From assembly GCF_000424145.1 (NCBI RefSeq), contig NZ_KE384138.1:262104-326103 (forward strand): a stretch of DNA of 64,000 nucleotides, read 5' to 3'. Each line of letters starts with the position of its first letter. The stretch's first letter is position 1. A program made the translations under genes and the position numbers. Positions 16,001-24,865 of the stretch are shown here, one piece after another. The notes under the pieces were generated by a model that had not been told where the DNA came from, did no database searches, and saw only the letters and a program-made list of their open reading frames with translations. Source of the stretch: Butyrivibrio sp. AC2005. Its GTDB lineage: Bacteria; Bacillota; Clostridia; Lachnospirales; Lachnospiraceae.

Positions 16001-18477
16001 GATGCACTACCTCCGTAAAGCCGCATAATATCCGATCTTACGGCATCAATTTGTCGTTTCAGGTCATCGTGATTTGCAACAACAAAAGCTTCCCATTTTT
16101 CTTCGGCAGCCCTCTCTATCTCGCCTGCCTTCCTGGAAAGATCATTTGCACCTATTATTCTTGATGAGAGCTTAAGCCCCTCAAGCTTTATCCTGTAGTT
16201 ATCCCAGTCTCTTGCATCGTAAAGCCCCTGAAGCTCTGAGATAATTCCGTCCGCCTCTCTGTCAAATTCAAAGAGCATCTCAGCATAAAATTCATTGCTT
16301 CCGCGGCATATTCTCACGCCGTTTTGCTGATTGAGCATTCCAAAATTCATGGGCATATCTGTACCGTTATAGCCACTTAATGCACTTGCTTCGTCAACTT
16401 CCTCCTTGACTGTCACATATTCCCACATGGTTGAAGGCAGCAGCTTTTTCAGAACTCTTTCAAGCTCTGACAGTTCGATGGGCTTTGCAAGGAATTCATC
16501 AAAGCCTTCCTTCATGAACATTTCCCTGACACCACTAACCGCATTTGCAGTAAATGCAATTATCGCAGTGCGGTCATCGGAGCCTGCATTTTGTCTTATG
16601 AGCTTCATCGCCTCCACACCGTCAACATCAGGCATCATATGATCCATGAAAACAATGTCATACTTCTTTTTCTCGCAGAGAGTAACAGCTTCCATTCCGC
16701 TATGGGCAAGATCTGCATCCATTCCATAGCCTGCCAGAATCCCCTTTGCAACTATAAGGTTCATTTCCTCATCATCAACAATGAGAGTATTTACATTCTT
16801 AAATACAAGCTTTTTACCGCTTGTCTCAGGATCAAACTCCCATACAGCCATTTTTCTGTTAACCGCATTAACAATGGAATGGCTGAAAATGGGCTTTCTG
16901 ATATAGGTAACATTGCTGTTTTCAGGTATTCTAAAGCCCGGTGATACTGTAGCAATTACAGAAATCTCCGACTTAACATTCTCATAGTATTCTGTATTCT
17001 CAAGGTATTCTTCCTCAGCTATGATAATATGCGTAATCTGACTCTTAGCGCACAATCTCTTAAGCTCGTCGAATTCAACTACTCTGTGGATTGGAACAGA
17101 GAGTCCCTTAAGAATATGCATTATCATTGTTGTATAATATTCTCTTACAGCAGGGCTCTTATACTTGTCGTTTCTGAGATAGCAGGCTATCTCCAGCTTT
17201 TCGGGGTGATCTACTACTACACTTGGCTTTTCATCGATTACCTTCTGTGGAACACTGACTGTTACTTTGGTTCCATTTTTCAGCTCGCTCTCGATTCTTG
17301 CAAAACCTCCCATTTTTTTAGTAAAACCATATACTATGGAAAGTCCGAGACCGATTCCCTCTACCCTTCTGCTTCTTCCGGAATCAATCTGATAGAGTCC
17401 TTCTATAACCCTTTTTCTCTCCTCATCAGTCATACCGATTCCGGTATCCGTAACCTCTATGCACAGGTTTACGCCATATTCCTTTTTTCTGGCAAAAACA
17501 TGAAGATTAACACAGCCATTGCCATCCGTAAACTTGACGGCATTGACCATAAGATGCCTTATTATCCTTTTTATTCTTGCGGAATCTCCTACCATTCGCG
17601 CAGGAATATTTGCATCCATATCTATGATTATCTCAGGTGCGCCCTCCTTCTGGAGTCTGAACTCGGTTGAAATATCATTAACCACTGAGGATATGCGATA
17701 TTCATCCTCCGACAAAACAAGGGAGCCCGTATCTATCTCAGTATAGTCAAGAATATCTTCGATCCTGCTGAAAAGTCTGCGACCTGCACCCTGAATGGCA
17801 CTTAGATCGGCCTTCTTTTTTTCTTCCTTTTCACTGTTTAAAAGAAGTCCCGAAAGACCTGTTACCACGTTGATTGGTGTACGCAGTTCATGTGAGATGT
17901 TGGCCATGAAATCCTCTGATTTTTCCTTCATCTCAGCCATCTCTTCTTCCAATTCATCAGCCATACTCTTGGAAACAGCGAACATTTCGCAGATATAGCT
18001 CGCAACTCTGTCAGCAATTGTTACTGCCATACAGTCCAGTATAATGGTTCCCACATTAAACTGACCTCTCTGCTCAATATTTGTCAGTATCATAATGAGG
18101 TGATACCCCAGAAGCATCGCATATGCCATAAAAAATATGCGAAGAACAGGCTTTTCCTCAGTAAGAGAAAAAAGCATCATCGCAAGTACAAATATTAGCG
18201 CCGCATTATTAAACTGTTCAACATGGGATCCGTAATAGAACACCGCGAGCGAGATAAAGCCCGCATAAACGAAGACCCGGAACCTGAAGACAAACTGTCC
18301 GGATATATAAATACTCCAGGAGGTAACGGTTCCGATTACAATAATCGGAATCGCCCACAACTCCCATTTTTCAATAATTGAGACAACAATAAGCCCAAGC
18401 GAATACAGCGAATAGCACACAAGTATCACTATCTGTATACTTTTTCGCATTTCCTCATTCCGCCTGCCTCTGTCCAT
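15997..18477 (-). CDS. Hybrid histidine kinase with degenerate receiver, receiver and a pseudo-phosphotransfer domain
   Basis: The 826 residues contain six membrane helices (about 15-165), HisKA with H196 (ANISHELRTP), HATPase_c (VNAVKFT, DTGIGM, GIGLGLSIV), a receiver-like region without acidic residues (about 427-540), a true receiver (563-680; DD568-569, D612 in MDHMMPDVDG, K665) and an Hpt-like helical domain (about 705-815). In the Hpt motif the position of the phospho-accepting His is Glu766 (YRIKLEGLKLSSRIIGA, versus YTTYVHGLKSSARAIGA in the kinase at 21809-24829). A GAGGTG site precedes the ATG. It lies 9 bp downstream of a small membrane protein gene, in the pyrE unit. Confidence 0.92.
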   Translation of the reverse strand: MDRGRRNEEMRKSIQIVILVCYSLYSLGLIVVSIIEKWELWAIPIIVIGTVTSWSIYISGQFVFRFRVFVYAGFISLAVFYYGSHVEQFNNAALIFVLAMMLFSLTEEKPVLRIFFMAYAMLLGYHLIMILTNIEQRGQFNVGTIILDCMAVTIADRVASYICEMFAVSKSMADELEEEMAEMKEKSEDFMANISHELRTPINVVTGLSGLLLNSEKEEKKKADLSAIQGAGRRLFSRIEDILDYTEIDTGSLVLSEDEYRISSVVNDISTEFRLQKEGAPEIIIDMDANIPARMVGDSARIKRIIRHLMVNAVKFTDGNGCVNLHVFARKKEYGVNLCIEVTDTGIGMTDEERKRVIEGLYQIDSGRSRRVEGIGLGLSIVYGFTKKMGGFARIESELKNGTKVTVSVPQKVIDEKPSVVVDHPEKLEIACYLRNDKYKSPAVREYYTTMIMHILKGLSVPIHRVVEFDELKRLCAKSQITHIIIAEEEYLENTEYYENVKSEISVIATVSPGFRIPENSNVTYIRKPIFSHSIVNAVNRKMAVWEFDPETSGKKLVFKNVNTLIVDDEEMNLIVAKGILAGYGMDADLAHSGMEAVTLCEKKKYDIVFMDHMMPDVDGVEAMKLIRQNAGSDDRTAIIAFTANAVSGVREMFMKEGFDEFLAKPIELSELERVLKKLLPSTMWEYVTVKEEVDEASALSGYNGTDMPMNFGMLNQQNGVRICRGSNEFYAEMLFEFDREADGIISELQGLYDARDWDNYRIKLEGLKLSSRIIGANDLSRKAGEIERAAEEKWEAFVVANHDDLKRQIDAVRSDIMRLYGGSAS

Positions 18478-18486
18478 AGCTGCACC

Positions 18487-18849
18487 TCATAAAAATGAAA
18501 AGTACAATAGCAACCCTACCCATATGAGCGAAAGCACATTGAGTATTATCCCCAAAGTCGGAAATAGCCTAAATATATCCTTTTCCATCCTGGACATTAT
18601 TCCAAGTACAAGACCCGCTATGGAGTACACCAGGCAGATCATAACTGCCACGGCGTACTTACCTTCAGCCTCTCCGCCATTTTTATAGCTTAGAAAAACA
18701 GCATATATAATGGTGACTACCGAAATAAGTCCCAGTGCCGCCGAAAGAACTCCTTTCTCAGGATGTTTCTTGTCAGTAAACACGTATCTGCCGTGCCCCC
18801 GGCCAGGAAACTTTATATTCAGTTTTCTCCTCTTTTTTCTCTCCTCCAT
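18487..18849 (-). CDS. Small membrane protein of unknown function, 120 residues
   Basis: A basic N-terminus (MEERKKRRK...) is followed by three predicted transmembrane helices (about 35-53, 64-85, 95-118). I recall similar proteins as a family of unknown function (possibly DUF6142) in Lachnospiraceae, but this assignment is from memory and uncertain. It lies 7 bp after pyrE and 9 bp before the kinase, so it is probably co-transcribed with both. Confidence 0.75.
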   Translation of the reverse strand: MEERKKRRKLNIKFPGRGHGRYVFTDKKHPEKGVLSAALGLISVVTIIYAVFLSYKNGGEAEGKYAVAVMICLVYSIAGLVLGIMSRMEKDIFRLFPTLGIILNVLSLIWVGLLLYFSFL

Positions 18850-18856
18850 ATATCAG

Positions 18857-19549
18857 TCAGTTCGCAGAAGCTCCGCCTGCGCCATACTCCTTGTAGTACT
18901 CATCGATGGCTTTCTTGATATTCTTGTCGATAATGACCTCGCCATCAAAGGTCTTACCATAAAGATGCTCAACAACCTCCTGCATTGTTACAATAGCACC
19001 TGCCTCAAATCCGTATCTCTCACGAATCTCGTCAAGGGCACTCATATCTGTCTCAAGGCCCTTCTCCTGTCTGTTGAGTGAAACCATAAGGCCTACTATA
19101 TCTGCATCCGCCTGCTCTCTGATGATTGGAACTGTCTCCTCGATGGATTTACCGGAGGTTGTGACATCCTCGATGATCATGACTCTGTCGCCGTCTCTAA
19201 GCTTTGTGCCGAGAAGGATACCCTTATCACCATGATCCTTTATCTCTTTTCTGTTTGAGCAGTAGCGGATCTCTCTTCCGTAAAGCTCGCTGATAGCGAT
19301 TGTTGTTGCAACAGTAAGGGGTATTCCCTTATATGCAGGTCCAAATAACACATCGAACTCAAGTCCGAAGGTGTCATGAATTGCTCTTGCGTAGTATTCG
19401 CCGAGCTTCTTAAGCTGAGCGCCTGTAACATATGCTCCGGCATTCATGAAAAACGGCGATTTACGTCCACTCTTTAAAGTGAAGTCTCCGAATTTAAGGA
19501 CATTGCTGTCCACCATGAATTCAATAAATTCTTCTTTGTATCTTTCCAT
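18857..19549 (-). CDS. pyrE: Orotate phosphoribosyltransferase
   Basis: OPRT makes OMP from orotate and PRPP. The 230-residue protein contains the N-terminal FGDFTLKSGRKSPFFMNAG motif, GPAYKGIPL and the PRPP loop VMIIEDVTTSGKS. An AAGGAGA site precedes the ATG. It follows pyrF, from which it is separated by 340 bp of repeats, and leads into a small membrane gene and two kinase genes. No PyrR-type attenuator was seen. Confidence 0.97.
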   Translation of the reverse strand: MERYKEEFIEFMVDSNVLKFGDFTLKSGRKSPFFMNAGAYVTGAQLKKLGEYYARAIHDTFGLEFDVLFGPAYKGIPLTVATTIAISELYGREIRYCSNRKEIKDHGDKGILLGTKLRDGDRVMIIEDVTTSGKSIEETVPIIREQADADIVGLMVSLNRQEKGLETDMSALDEIRERYGFEAGAIVTMQEVVEHLYGKTFDGEVIIDKNIKKAIDEYYKEYGAGGASAN

Positions 19550-19569
19550 TGTAGATATTCTCCTTTGTT

Positions 19570-19613
19570 CCCCTCATCCGCCCTTCGGGCACCTTCCCCC
19601 AGAGGGGGAAGGC
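19570..19613. repeat. GC-rich dispersed repeat, copy 2 (short form)
   Basis: CCCCTCATCCGCCCTTCGGG...CCTTCCCCCAGAGGGGGAAGGC, the same ends as copy 1 with the middle missing. It directly adjoins the tandem repeat at 19611-19856. Confidence 0.85.
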
Positions 19614-19856
19614 ATTATATTGTTCTTACCCCTTTGGGAAAGGCATTATATTGTTCTTACCCCTTTTGGGGAAGGCATTATATTGTTCTTACCCCTTTTG
19701 GGAAAGGCATTATATTGTTCTTACCCCTTTTGGGGAAGGCATTATATTGTTCTTACCCCTTTTGGGAAAGGCATTATATTGTTCTTACCCCTTTTGGGAA
19801 AGGCATTATATTGTTCTTACCCTTTTGGGAAAGGCATTATATTGTTCTTGCCCCTT
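19611..19856. repeat. Tandem repeat, eight copies, 31-32 bp period
   Basis: Eight copies of GGCATTATATTGTTCTT, each followed by a variant of ACCCCTTTTGGGGAA. Unit ends repeat the terminal GGGGAAGGC of the adjoining dispersed repeat, so the array looks like an expansion of its tail. The frames through it in all phases encode only low-complexity repeats. With 19570-19613 it fills the gap between pyrF and pyrE. Confidence 0.92.
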
Positions 19857-19889
19857 AAGAAAAAGATTTCGGATGATATTATTCATATT

Positions 19890-20810
19890 TTATCTGAGCG
19901 CGCCTGCGATGTCTTCCTTCATATCAAGAACTGCTGCTCTTGCTGCTTCTCCGAGGAGTTCCTTTGAAGGATCCGCGAATTTTTCATTTTTCCATGCGGC
20001 TATTATTCCTCTTGAGGAATTAACAATTGCTCCGAGTCCGTCCTTGTCAAAGAAATGAACCAGGTCAGAGCCCTTACCACCCTGTGCTCCGTAGCCGGGA
20101 ACAAGGATAAATGCGTGGGGCATGATATCACGAAGTACCTTACCCATCTCAGGATAGGTGGCTCCTACTACCGCACCGACATTACTGTAGGATCCGTCCA
20201 TTGATTCCTGTCCCCAGGTTTCAACCAGCTCTCCTACTGTCTCATAGAGTGGCTTACCATCTGCGATCTTATCCTGAAGCTCACCACTGCTGGGATTTGA
20301 AGTTTTTACAAGGACGAATATTCCCTTGTCAAATTCATTACATACATTTATGAAGGGCTTTACTCCATCTGAGCCAAGATATGGATTGACTGTTGCAAAG
20401 TCTGCATCAAAGCCTTTTACAAGTGTATCGCCAACCTTGGATGCTCCGAGATGAGCAACTGCATAGGACTCTGAGGTTGAGCCTATGTCTCCCCTTTTCA
20501 CATCAGCGATAACAAGGAGTCCCTTTTCATGACAATAATCTATGGTCTTCTTGTAAGCAATAAGGCCCGGCAGTCCATACTGCTCGTACATTGCAACCTG
20601 AGGCTTAACTGCAGGAACAAGGTCATAGATATGATCAACTATTTCCTTATTGAATTCGAAAAAGCTCCAAGCCACAGCCTCGGCTGTCTGCCCGTACTCT
20701 GAAAAGGCCTTATCAAGGATCCTTTTAGGAATGAAATCGGTCTTAGGATCAAGACCTACAACAATAGGTGCTTCTGTCTTTTTGATTCCGTCAATCAATC
20801 TTTTTATCAT
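19890..20810 (-). CDS. pyrF: Orotidine 5'-phosphate decarboxylase
   Basis: This is the final step of UMP synthesis. The 306-residue length and motifs (IVVGLDPKTDFIP, VIADVKRGDIGSTSEAY-type active site with Asp-Lys-Asp, NPYLGSDGVKPF, VPGYGAQGG) fit the longer type 2 OMP decarboxylases. ATG follows AAGGAGAACC. It has its own promoter upstream, so it probably starts the pyrF-pyrE-kinase unit. Confidence 0.96.
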   Translation of the reverse strand: MIKRLIDGIKKTEAPIVVGLDPKTDFIPKRILDKAFSEYGQTAEAVAWSFFEFNKEIVDHIYDLVPAVKPQVAMYEQYGLPGLIAYKKTIDYCHEKGLLVIADVKRGDIGSTSESYAVAHLGASKVGDTLVKGFDADFATVNPYLGSDGVKPFINVCNEFDKGIFVLVKTSNPSSGELQDKIADGKPLYETVGELVETWGQESMDGSYSNVGAVVGATYPEMGKVLRDIMPHAFILVPGYGAQGGKGSDLVHFFDKDGLGAIVNSSRGIIAAWKNEKFADPSKELLGEAARAAVLDMKEDIAGALR

Positions 20811-20851
20811 GGGGTTCTCCTTGTGAAAAATATTCAGTTACATTCCACGAT

Positions 20852-20880
20852 AGTATACATGATTTTTATATGTAAGTTAA
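20852..20880 (-). promoter_or_regulatory. Predicted promoter of pyrF
   Basis: Minus strand TTAACT (20875-20880), 17-bp spacer, TATACT (20852-20857). The transcript would start about 35 bp before the pyrF ATG. Confidence 0.6.
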
Positions 20881-20891
20881 GATTGATTTTA

Positions 20892-21665
20892 TCATTTTTT
20901 ATCATCAAAAAAATCATCTATGCTGCTTATGAGCTTTGCCTTGGGCATGGTCTTAAGAAGATACTTCTCAGGCCTTAGTGCCGCAACGGAAACCACGCTC
21001 TCCTTGTCACTCTTGGAGGTGAGGAACATTACGGGTAAATTCTTTAGCTCATCGCTTTTTCTTATCTGCACAAGAACCTGCGGTCCGTCCATCTGAGGCA
21101 TCATATAATCAAGAAGGACCAGGTCAACATCATTGCTCTGTAAAAAATTCAAGGCAATTTTACCTGAGCTTGCCATATAGACTCTGTATTTTACCGAAAG
21201 CCAGGTCTTTATCATTCTGAGCATTGTGCCATCGTCGTCCACTACCAGAATCTTCTTTTTCTGCTCGTCTCCAAGGGCATTGCTCTGAACAACCATATCA
21301 AGCTGCTCTGCAAGCTGGTTGACATCAAGAGGTCGCAGGAAGCTCTCCGTGATTTTAATCTTGGACAAAAACTTTGCTGCATATTCCAGCTCATCGGTAT
21401 TTCCCACTTCATATAGATAGAAGCGTTCCTTGTCGATGGCTTCGTCCAGATATTTCAGCTGTTCTATGCCGTTTCGCTCGGGACTTGCAGGGTCTATATC
21501 ACCGAGGTAGAGAACGTACATCTCGGGCTTGTTCTCAATTGCTTTGATATCCTTTTTGGTAAATTCGCTTTTTATTACTTCATAGCCTGCATTTTCAAGT
21601 CCTTTTGCAATGGCACTTACCATGAAGCTTTTTTGTGATCCTATAAGTAGTACGCGTTTATCCAT
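20892..21665 (-). CDS. Response regulator: degenerate N-terminal plus canonical C-terminal receiver
   Basis: The first 120 of 257 residues look like a receiver fold lacking the phospho-acceptor pattern (MDKRVLLIGSQKSFMVS...). The second half is a normal receiver (KKKILVVDDDGTMLRMI, LLDYMMPQMDG, FLTSKS, YLLK). There is no output domain, so it may act through protein contacts or as a phosphate sink. It follows the 1006-residue kinase, separated by repeats, and is its most likely partner. Confidence 0.88.
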   Translation of the reverse strand: MDKRVLLIGSQKSFMVSAIAKGLENAGYEVIKSEFTKKDIKAIENKPEMYVLYLGDIDPASPERNGIEQLKYLDEAIDKERFYLYEVGNTDELEYAAKFLSKIKITESFLRPLDVNQLAEQLDMVVQSNALGDEQKKKILVVDDDGTMLRMIKTWLSVKYRVYMASSGKIALNFLQSNDVDLVLLDYMMPQMDGPQVLVQIRKSDELKNLPVMFLTSKSDKESVVSVAALRPEKYLLKTMPKAKLISSIDDFFDDKK

Positions 21666-21670
21666 AGTAT

Positions 21671-21716
21671 CCCCTCATCCGGCACTTCGTGCCACCTTCC
21701 CCCCTAGGGGAAGGCT
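21671..21716. repeat. GC-rich dispersed repeat, copy 3 (short form)
   Basis: CCCCTCATCCGGCACTTCG...CCTTCCCCCCTAGGGGAAGGC, nearly the same 5' half as copy 1 and the same end as copy 2. It lies between a kinase and a response regulator gene. Confidence 0.85.
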
Positions 21717-21740
21717 ATAGATTGTTTATATCCTTTTTCC

Positions 21741-21800
21741 CAAAGGCTTTATATTTTTTCCAAAGGCTTTATATTTTTTCTAAAGGCTTTATATTTTTTC
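21741..21800. repeat. Tandem repeat, three 20-bp copies
   Basis: Three consecutive units of YAAAGGCTTTATATTTTTTC (21741, 21761, 21781), with a degenerate copy on each side. Like the array at 19611 it begins where a GC-rich repeat ends and re-uses its AAGGC word. Confidence 0.9.
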
Positions 21801-21808
21801 TAAAGGAA

Positions 21809-24800
21809 TCAGATTTTCAATAATTCCAACAATCCGTCTCTGTCTACTGCTGCCAGGAGTCGTTTTATCTCCCTGTAGGTACTCTTGAAGTCATCCGGCA
21901 TCCGGTAATCATCCATCATGGAAACTACATCATCTGCACTGTCAAAATAGGATCCTTCCACAAATTCCCTAAGGCTCGTCAGGGCGCCCTTTAGTTCCTC
22001 CGGTTCTATCAGAGGTTTGTTCATATCCTCCTCTGTATCACCTTCCGCCACTTCGATAAGTGACTTGAAAAAATCCAGATATCGTTTGTAATTTTCAAGC
22101 AGCTCAGGTGTGCGTCTCTCAATTTCATCTATGTCCTTCTTAAGTCCACACTGTTCAAGGTACGCCGCCAGATTGGAAAGCTCCGCGGCACCTATTGCCC
22201 GTGCTGAACTCTTAAGTCCGTGGACATAGGTAGTATAGTTCTCATAATCCTCGTAGTGCCAGGAATCCTCAATGGATTTGGCATTGGACTCTATTGCAAG
22301 AGCAAAGTTGGTAGCAACGTCTTTTAATGCAGCAGGACCTCCACAATTTTTGCAACCCGCTTCGTAATCGATGCCATCAAGGTTGGCAACCATTCCGATC
22401 GCTTCAAGCTCATCTGCTCCAATTGCCTCAGCTTCCATAACAGCGTCAAAGCCTTCATCCTCAGGCCTTATTACCAGCTCCGGAGGAAGAGCCTTCAATA
22501 TGGCATCCTCAAGCTTAGCTGAATCTATCGGCTTTGGAAGATATCCTTCGAAGCCTTCCTTTAGGTACAACTCCCTTGCACCGCTTATTACATTGGCTGT
22601 AAGTGCATATATCGGCACGTCCTTGTTTAAGTTTTCATCAAGATCCTTCATGGCGCGTAGCGTCTCTACACCGTCCATCTTGGGCATTCTGTGATCCAGG
22701 AAAATTATGTTGTACTTATTTTCACATACCTTTTCAAGTGCCTCAAAGCCACTCTCTGCAATGTCCACCTTAATCTGTGTCTGCTTCAAAAGTCCCTGGA
22801 CTACCGTCAGGTTGGCAATGGTGTCATCCACAACAAGTATACGTGCTTCCGGTGCGTGGAAGGCCTCATGGTAAGTCTCCTGTCCAAGCAGTGATTCTTC
22901 ATAAGTAGCAGCGAAATCGCCCATAGGCGTTCTGCTTATAACTTTCTGTTTTATCGAAAATGAAAACTCACTGCCCTTTCCGTATTCACTACTGACAAGC
23001 AACCTTGAATCCATAAGCGCAAGGAGCTGCTTTACAATGTTCATTCCAAGCCCCGTGCCCTCTATAGTACGGTTCCTGTTTTCCTCTATGCGCTCAAAGG
23101 GAGCAAAGAGTTTATCCATATCCTCCTTGCGGATTCCGATTCCCGTATCCTTCACCCTGAATCTGAGGAGTATATTTTCATCATCAAGTTCCTTGTAATC
23201 GATGCTTATCGTAACGCTGCCTTCATTGGTATATTTGATGGCATTTGTAATGACATTCATAGCGCACTGCTTTATGCGGATTTCATCTCCCATGAGCATG
23301 CAGGGAATGTCAGTTGATATGTTGGTTTTCAGCTCCAGATTCTTGCCCTTCATACGCATGTAAGCCGTATTCACAAGATCATTTATCATCGAACTAAGGT
23401 CATACTCAACCGGAATTATCTCCGTTTTTCCTGCTTCTATTCTTGAAAAATCAAGAATATCATTTACAAGACCAAGAAGGAGCTTTCCTGAGCTGCTGAC
23501 GTTGGAGGCATACTTTATTATCTCCGGATCCTTACTTTCCCTGAGTATCATTTCATTAAATCCGAGCATGGCATTTATAGGTGTTCTTATCTCATGCGAC
23601 ATACTCGAGAGGAAATTGTTCTTTGCCTCGTTTGCAAGTTGCTGGGACCTGAGCTCATCCGCAAGTGATTTCTGTGCCTGTATCATTTTGATATAGTTCA
23701 CCATGGTCTCAGCTGTTTGGGTAAAATTGGTATACATATACTCAATTTCATCATTGGTGTGAATATCCAGTTCGCGAAGCTGCTCCAGATTTTCATCCAT
23801 TCCCTTGGCACCCTTGTCATAGAATGCCTGTATAGAATCAGCCAGCTTCATTATAGGTCTCGCTATTCTGTACTGCGCGTACTGGTTTGCAATCAAACTT
23901 AACGGAATGACCACTATCAGAATAAGCAGGATAAGCTTGGTATCGAAAATAAGCGTGTCATTGTTTAATTCAAGCCTTATATATCCCGGAGTCTTAGCTG
24001 CCTCAATCTTACTTACTTCCTGCTCCAGCACTATGATATTTGTCATAGTACTCCAGTCGATTTCATCAGTTATACTCCTGACTTCCTCATTGACGTCCGT
24101 ATCAACCGAATTTTTAATAGTAGGTATCAGGGTGTTGGCATATATAGCCGCTGTCAGTCCAAGAGCTATTGACAGCACAAAAATAATCTGTGCCACTATC
24201 TGGCTAAGTTTACTTTTCCTGATATCCGCCATTTTTCTTGTAAGCGAATCTATATCACTTCTGTAATATACTCCGCTGAAAAACAGAGCCTTAACACTGT
24301 CAGGCATTTTGGCATAAACGACGTAGATTATGACAACTGCCACAAAAGCTTCAGGCATCTCGTTTATGAAATAGAAAAAAGAGCGCGTGGGCATAAACTC
24401 TTTGAACCCGCGTCCTGCAAGAATTCCCAGGCATCCGCCCCATACACTCCCATATAAAAACATGTAAAACAGCATGACCATAAGCGCTGTTCTTTTCTTT
24501 TTAAAAAACTCACTCATGGTGAAGTAATGAGTAGCAGCTGCTCCTACAATATATATACCGGTAACAAATGCAAGCTCTTTGTTTATTGACGTCTTAACCG
24601 CAAAAAGAACAAAGCATGACAAAATTGAGGGAATAACTCCCTCAAAAGCAGTAAGTACAATCAGGGGTGAAAACTTGAAAAGATAAACAGATACATACTG
24701 CCATTTGGTCAGAATATCCCCATTATCTATATGCAGGTTATTTTTGATTGTGATTGTTGTAGTAAATATAAACAATGCTATCAGAACAATAATTCTGATA

Positions 24801-24829
24801 TAAAACTGTTTATCACGCTTACGGTTCAT
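21809..24829 (-). CDS. Hybrid histidine kinase with HAMP, receiver and phosphotransfer domains
   Basis: The 1006-residue protein has an N-terminal membrane region (about six helices to residue 180), two more helices (208-232, 297-315) bracketing an extracellular segment, a HAMP-like linker (316-385), HisKA with H412 (SSMSHEIRTP), HATPase_c (TNAIKYT, DTGIGI, GTGLGMNIV), receiver (663-780; D712 in LDHRMPKMDG, K766), Hpt (about 820-915; H870) and a C-terminal helical region. Every phosphorelay residue is intact. GAGGTTAAAGAC precedes the ATG. It follows the GGDEF-EAL-GGDEF gene by 36 bp and precedes the response regulator. Confidence 0.94.
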   Translation of the reverse strand: MNRKRDKQFYIRIIVLIALFIFTTTITIKNNLHIDNGDILTKWQYVSVYLFKFSPLIVLTAFEGVIPSILSCFVLFAVKTSINKELAFVTGIYIVGAAATHYFTMSEFFKKKRTALMVMLFYMFLYGSVWGGCLGILAGRGFKEFMPTRSFFYFINEMPEAFVAVVIIYVVYAKMPDSVKALFFSGVYYRSDIDSLTRKMADIRKSKLSQIVAQIIFVLSIALGLTAAIYANTLIPTIKNSVDTDVNEEVRSITDEIDWSTMTNIIVLEQEVSKIEAAKTPGYIRLELNNDTLIFDTKLILLILIVVIPLSLIANQYAQYRIARPIMKLADSIQAFYDKGAKGMDENLEQLRELDIHTNDEIEYMYTNFTQTAETMVNYIKMIQAQKSLADELRSQQLANEAKNNFLSSMSHEIRTPINAMLGFNEMILRESKDPEIIKYASNVSSSGKLLLGLVNDILDFSRIEAGKTEIIPVEYDLSSMINDLVNTAYMRMKGKNLELKTNISTDIPCMLMGDEIRIKQCAMNVITNAIKYTNEGSVTISIDYKELDDENILLRFRVKDTGIGIRKEDMDKLFAPFERIEENRNRTIEGTGLGMNIVKQLLALMDSRLLVSSEYGKGSEFSFSIKQKVISRTPMGDFAATYEESLLGQETYHEAFHAPEARILVVDDTIANLTVVQGLLKQTQIKVDIAESGFEALEKVCENKYNIIFLDHRMPKMDGVETLRAMKDLDENLNKDVPIYALTANVISGARELYLKEGFEGYLPKPIDSAKLEDAILKALPPELVIRPEDEGFDAVMEAEAIGADELEAIGMVANLDGIDYEAGCKNCGGPAALKDVATNFALAIESNAKSIEDSWHYEDYENYTTYVHGLKSSARAIGAAELSNLAAYLEQCGLKKDIDEIERRTPELLENYKRYLDFFKSLIEVAEGDTEEDMNKPLIEPEELKGALTSLREFVEGSYFDSADDVVSMMDDYRMPDDFKSTYREIKRLLAAVDRDGLLELLKI

Positions 24830-24865
24830 GTCTTTAACCTCTTTATCACAAGAGTGTATTGCCTG

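Noticed and set aside
19611-19856. Overlapping repeat-coded frames (RHYIVLTPFG / KALYCSYPF units)
   Set aside because: Three phases are open because the tandem repeat has no stop codons; low-complexity products without homology or start signals.
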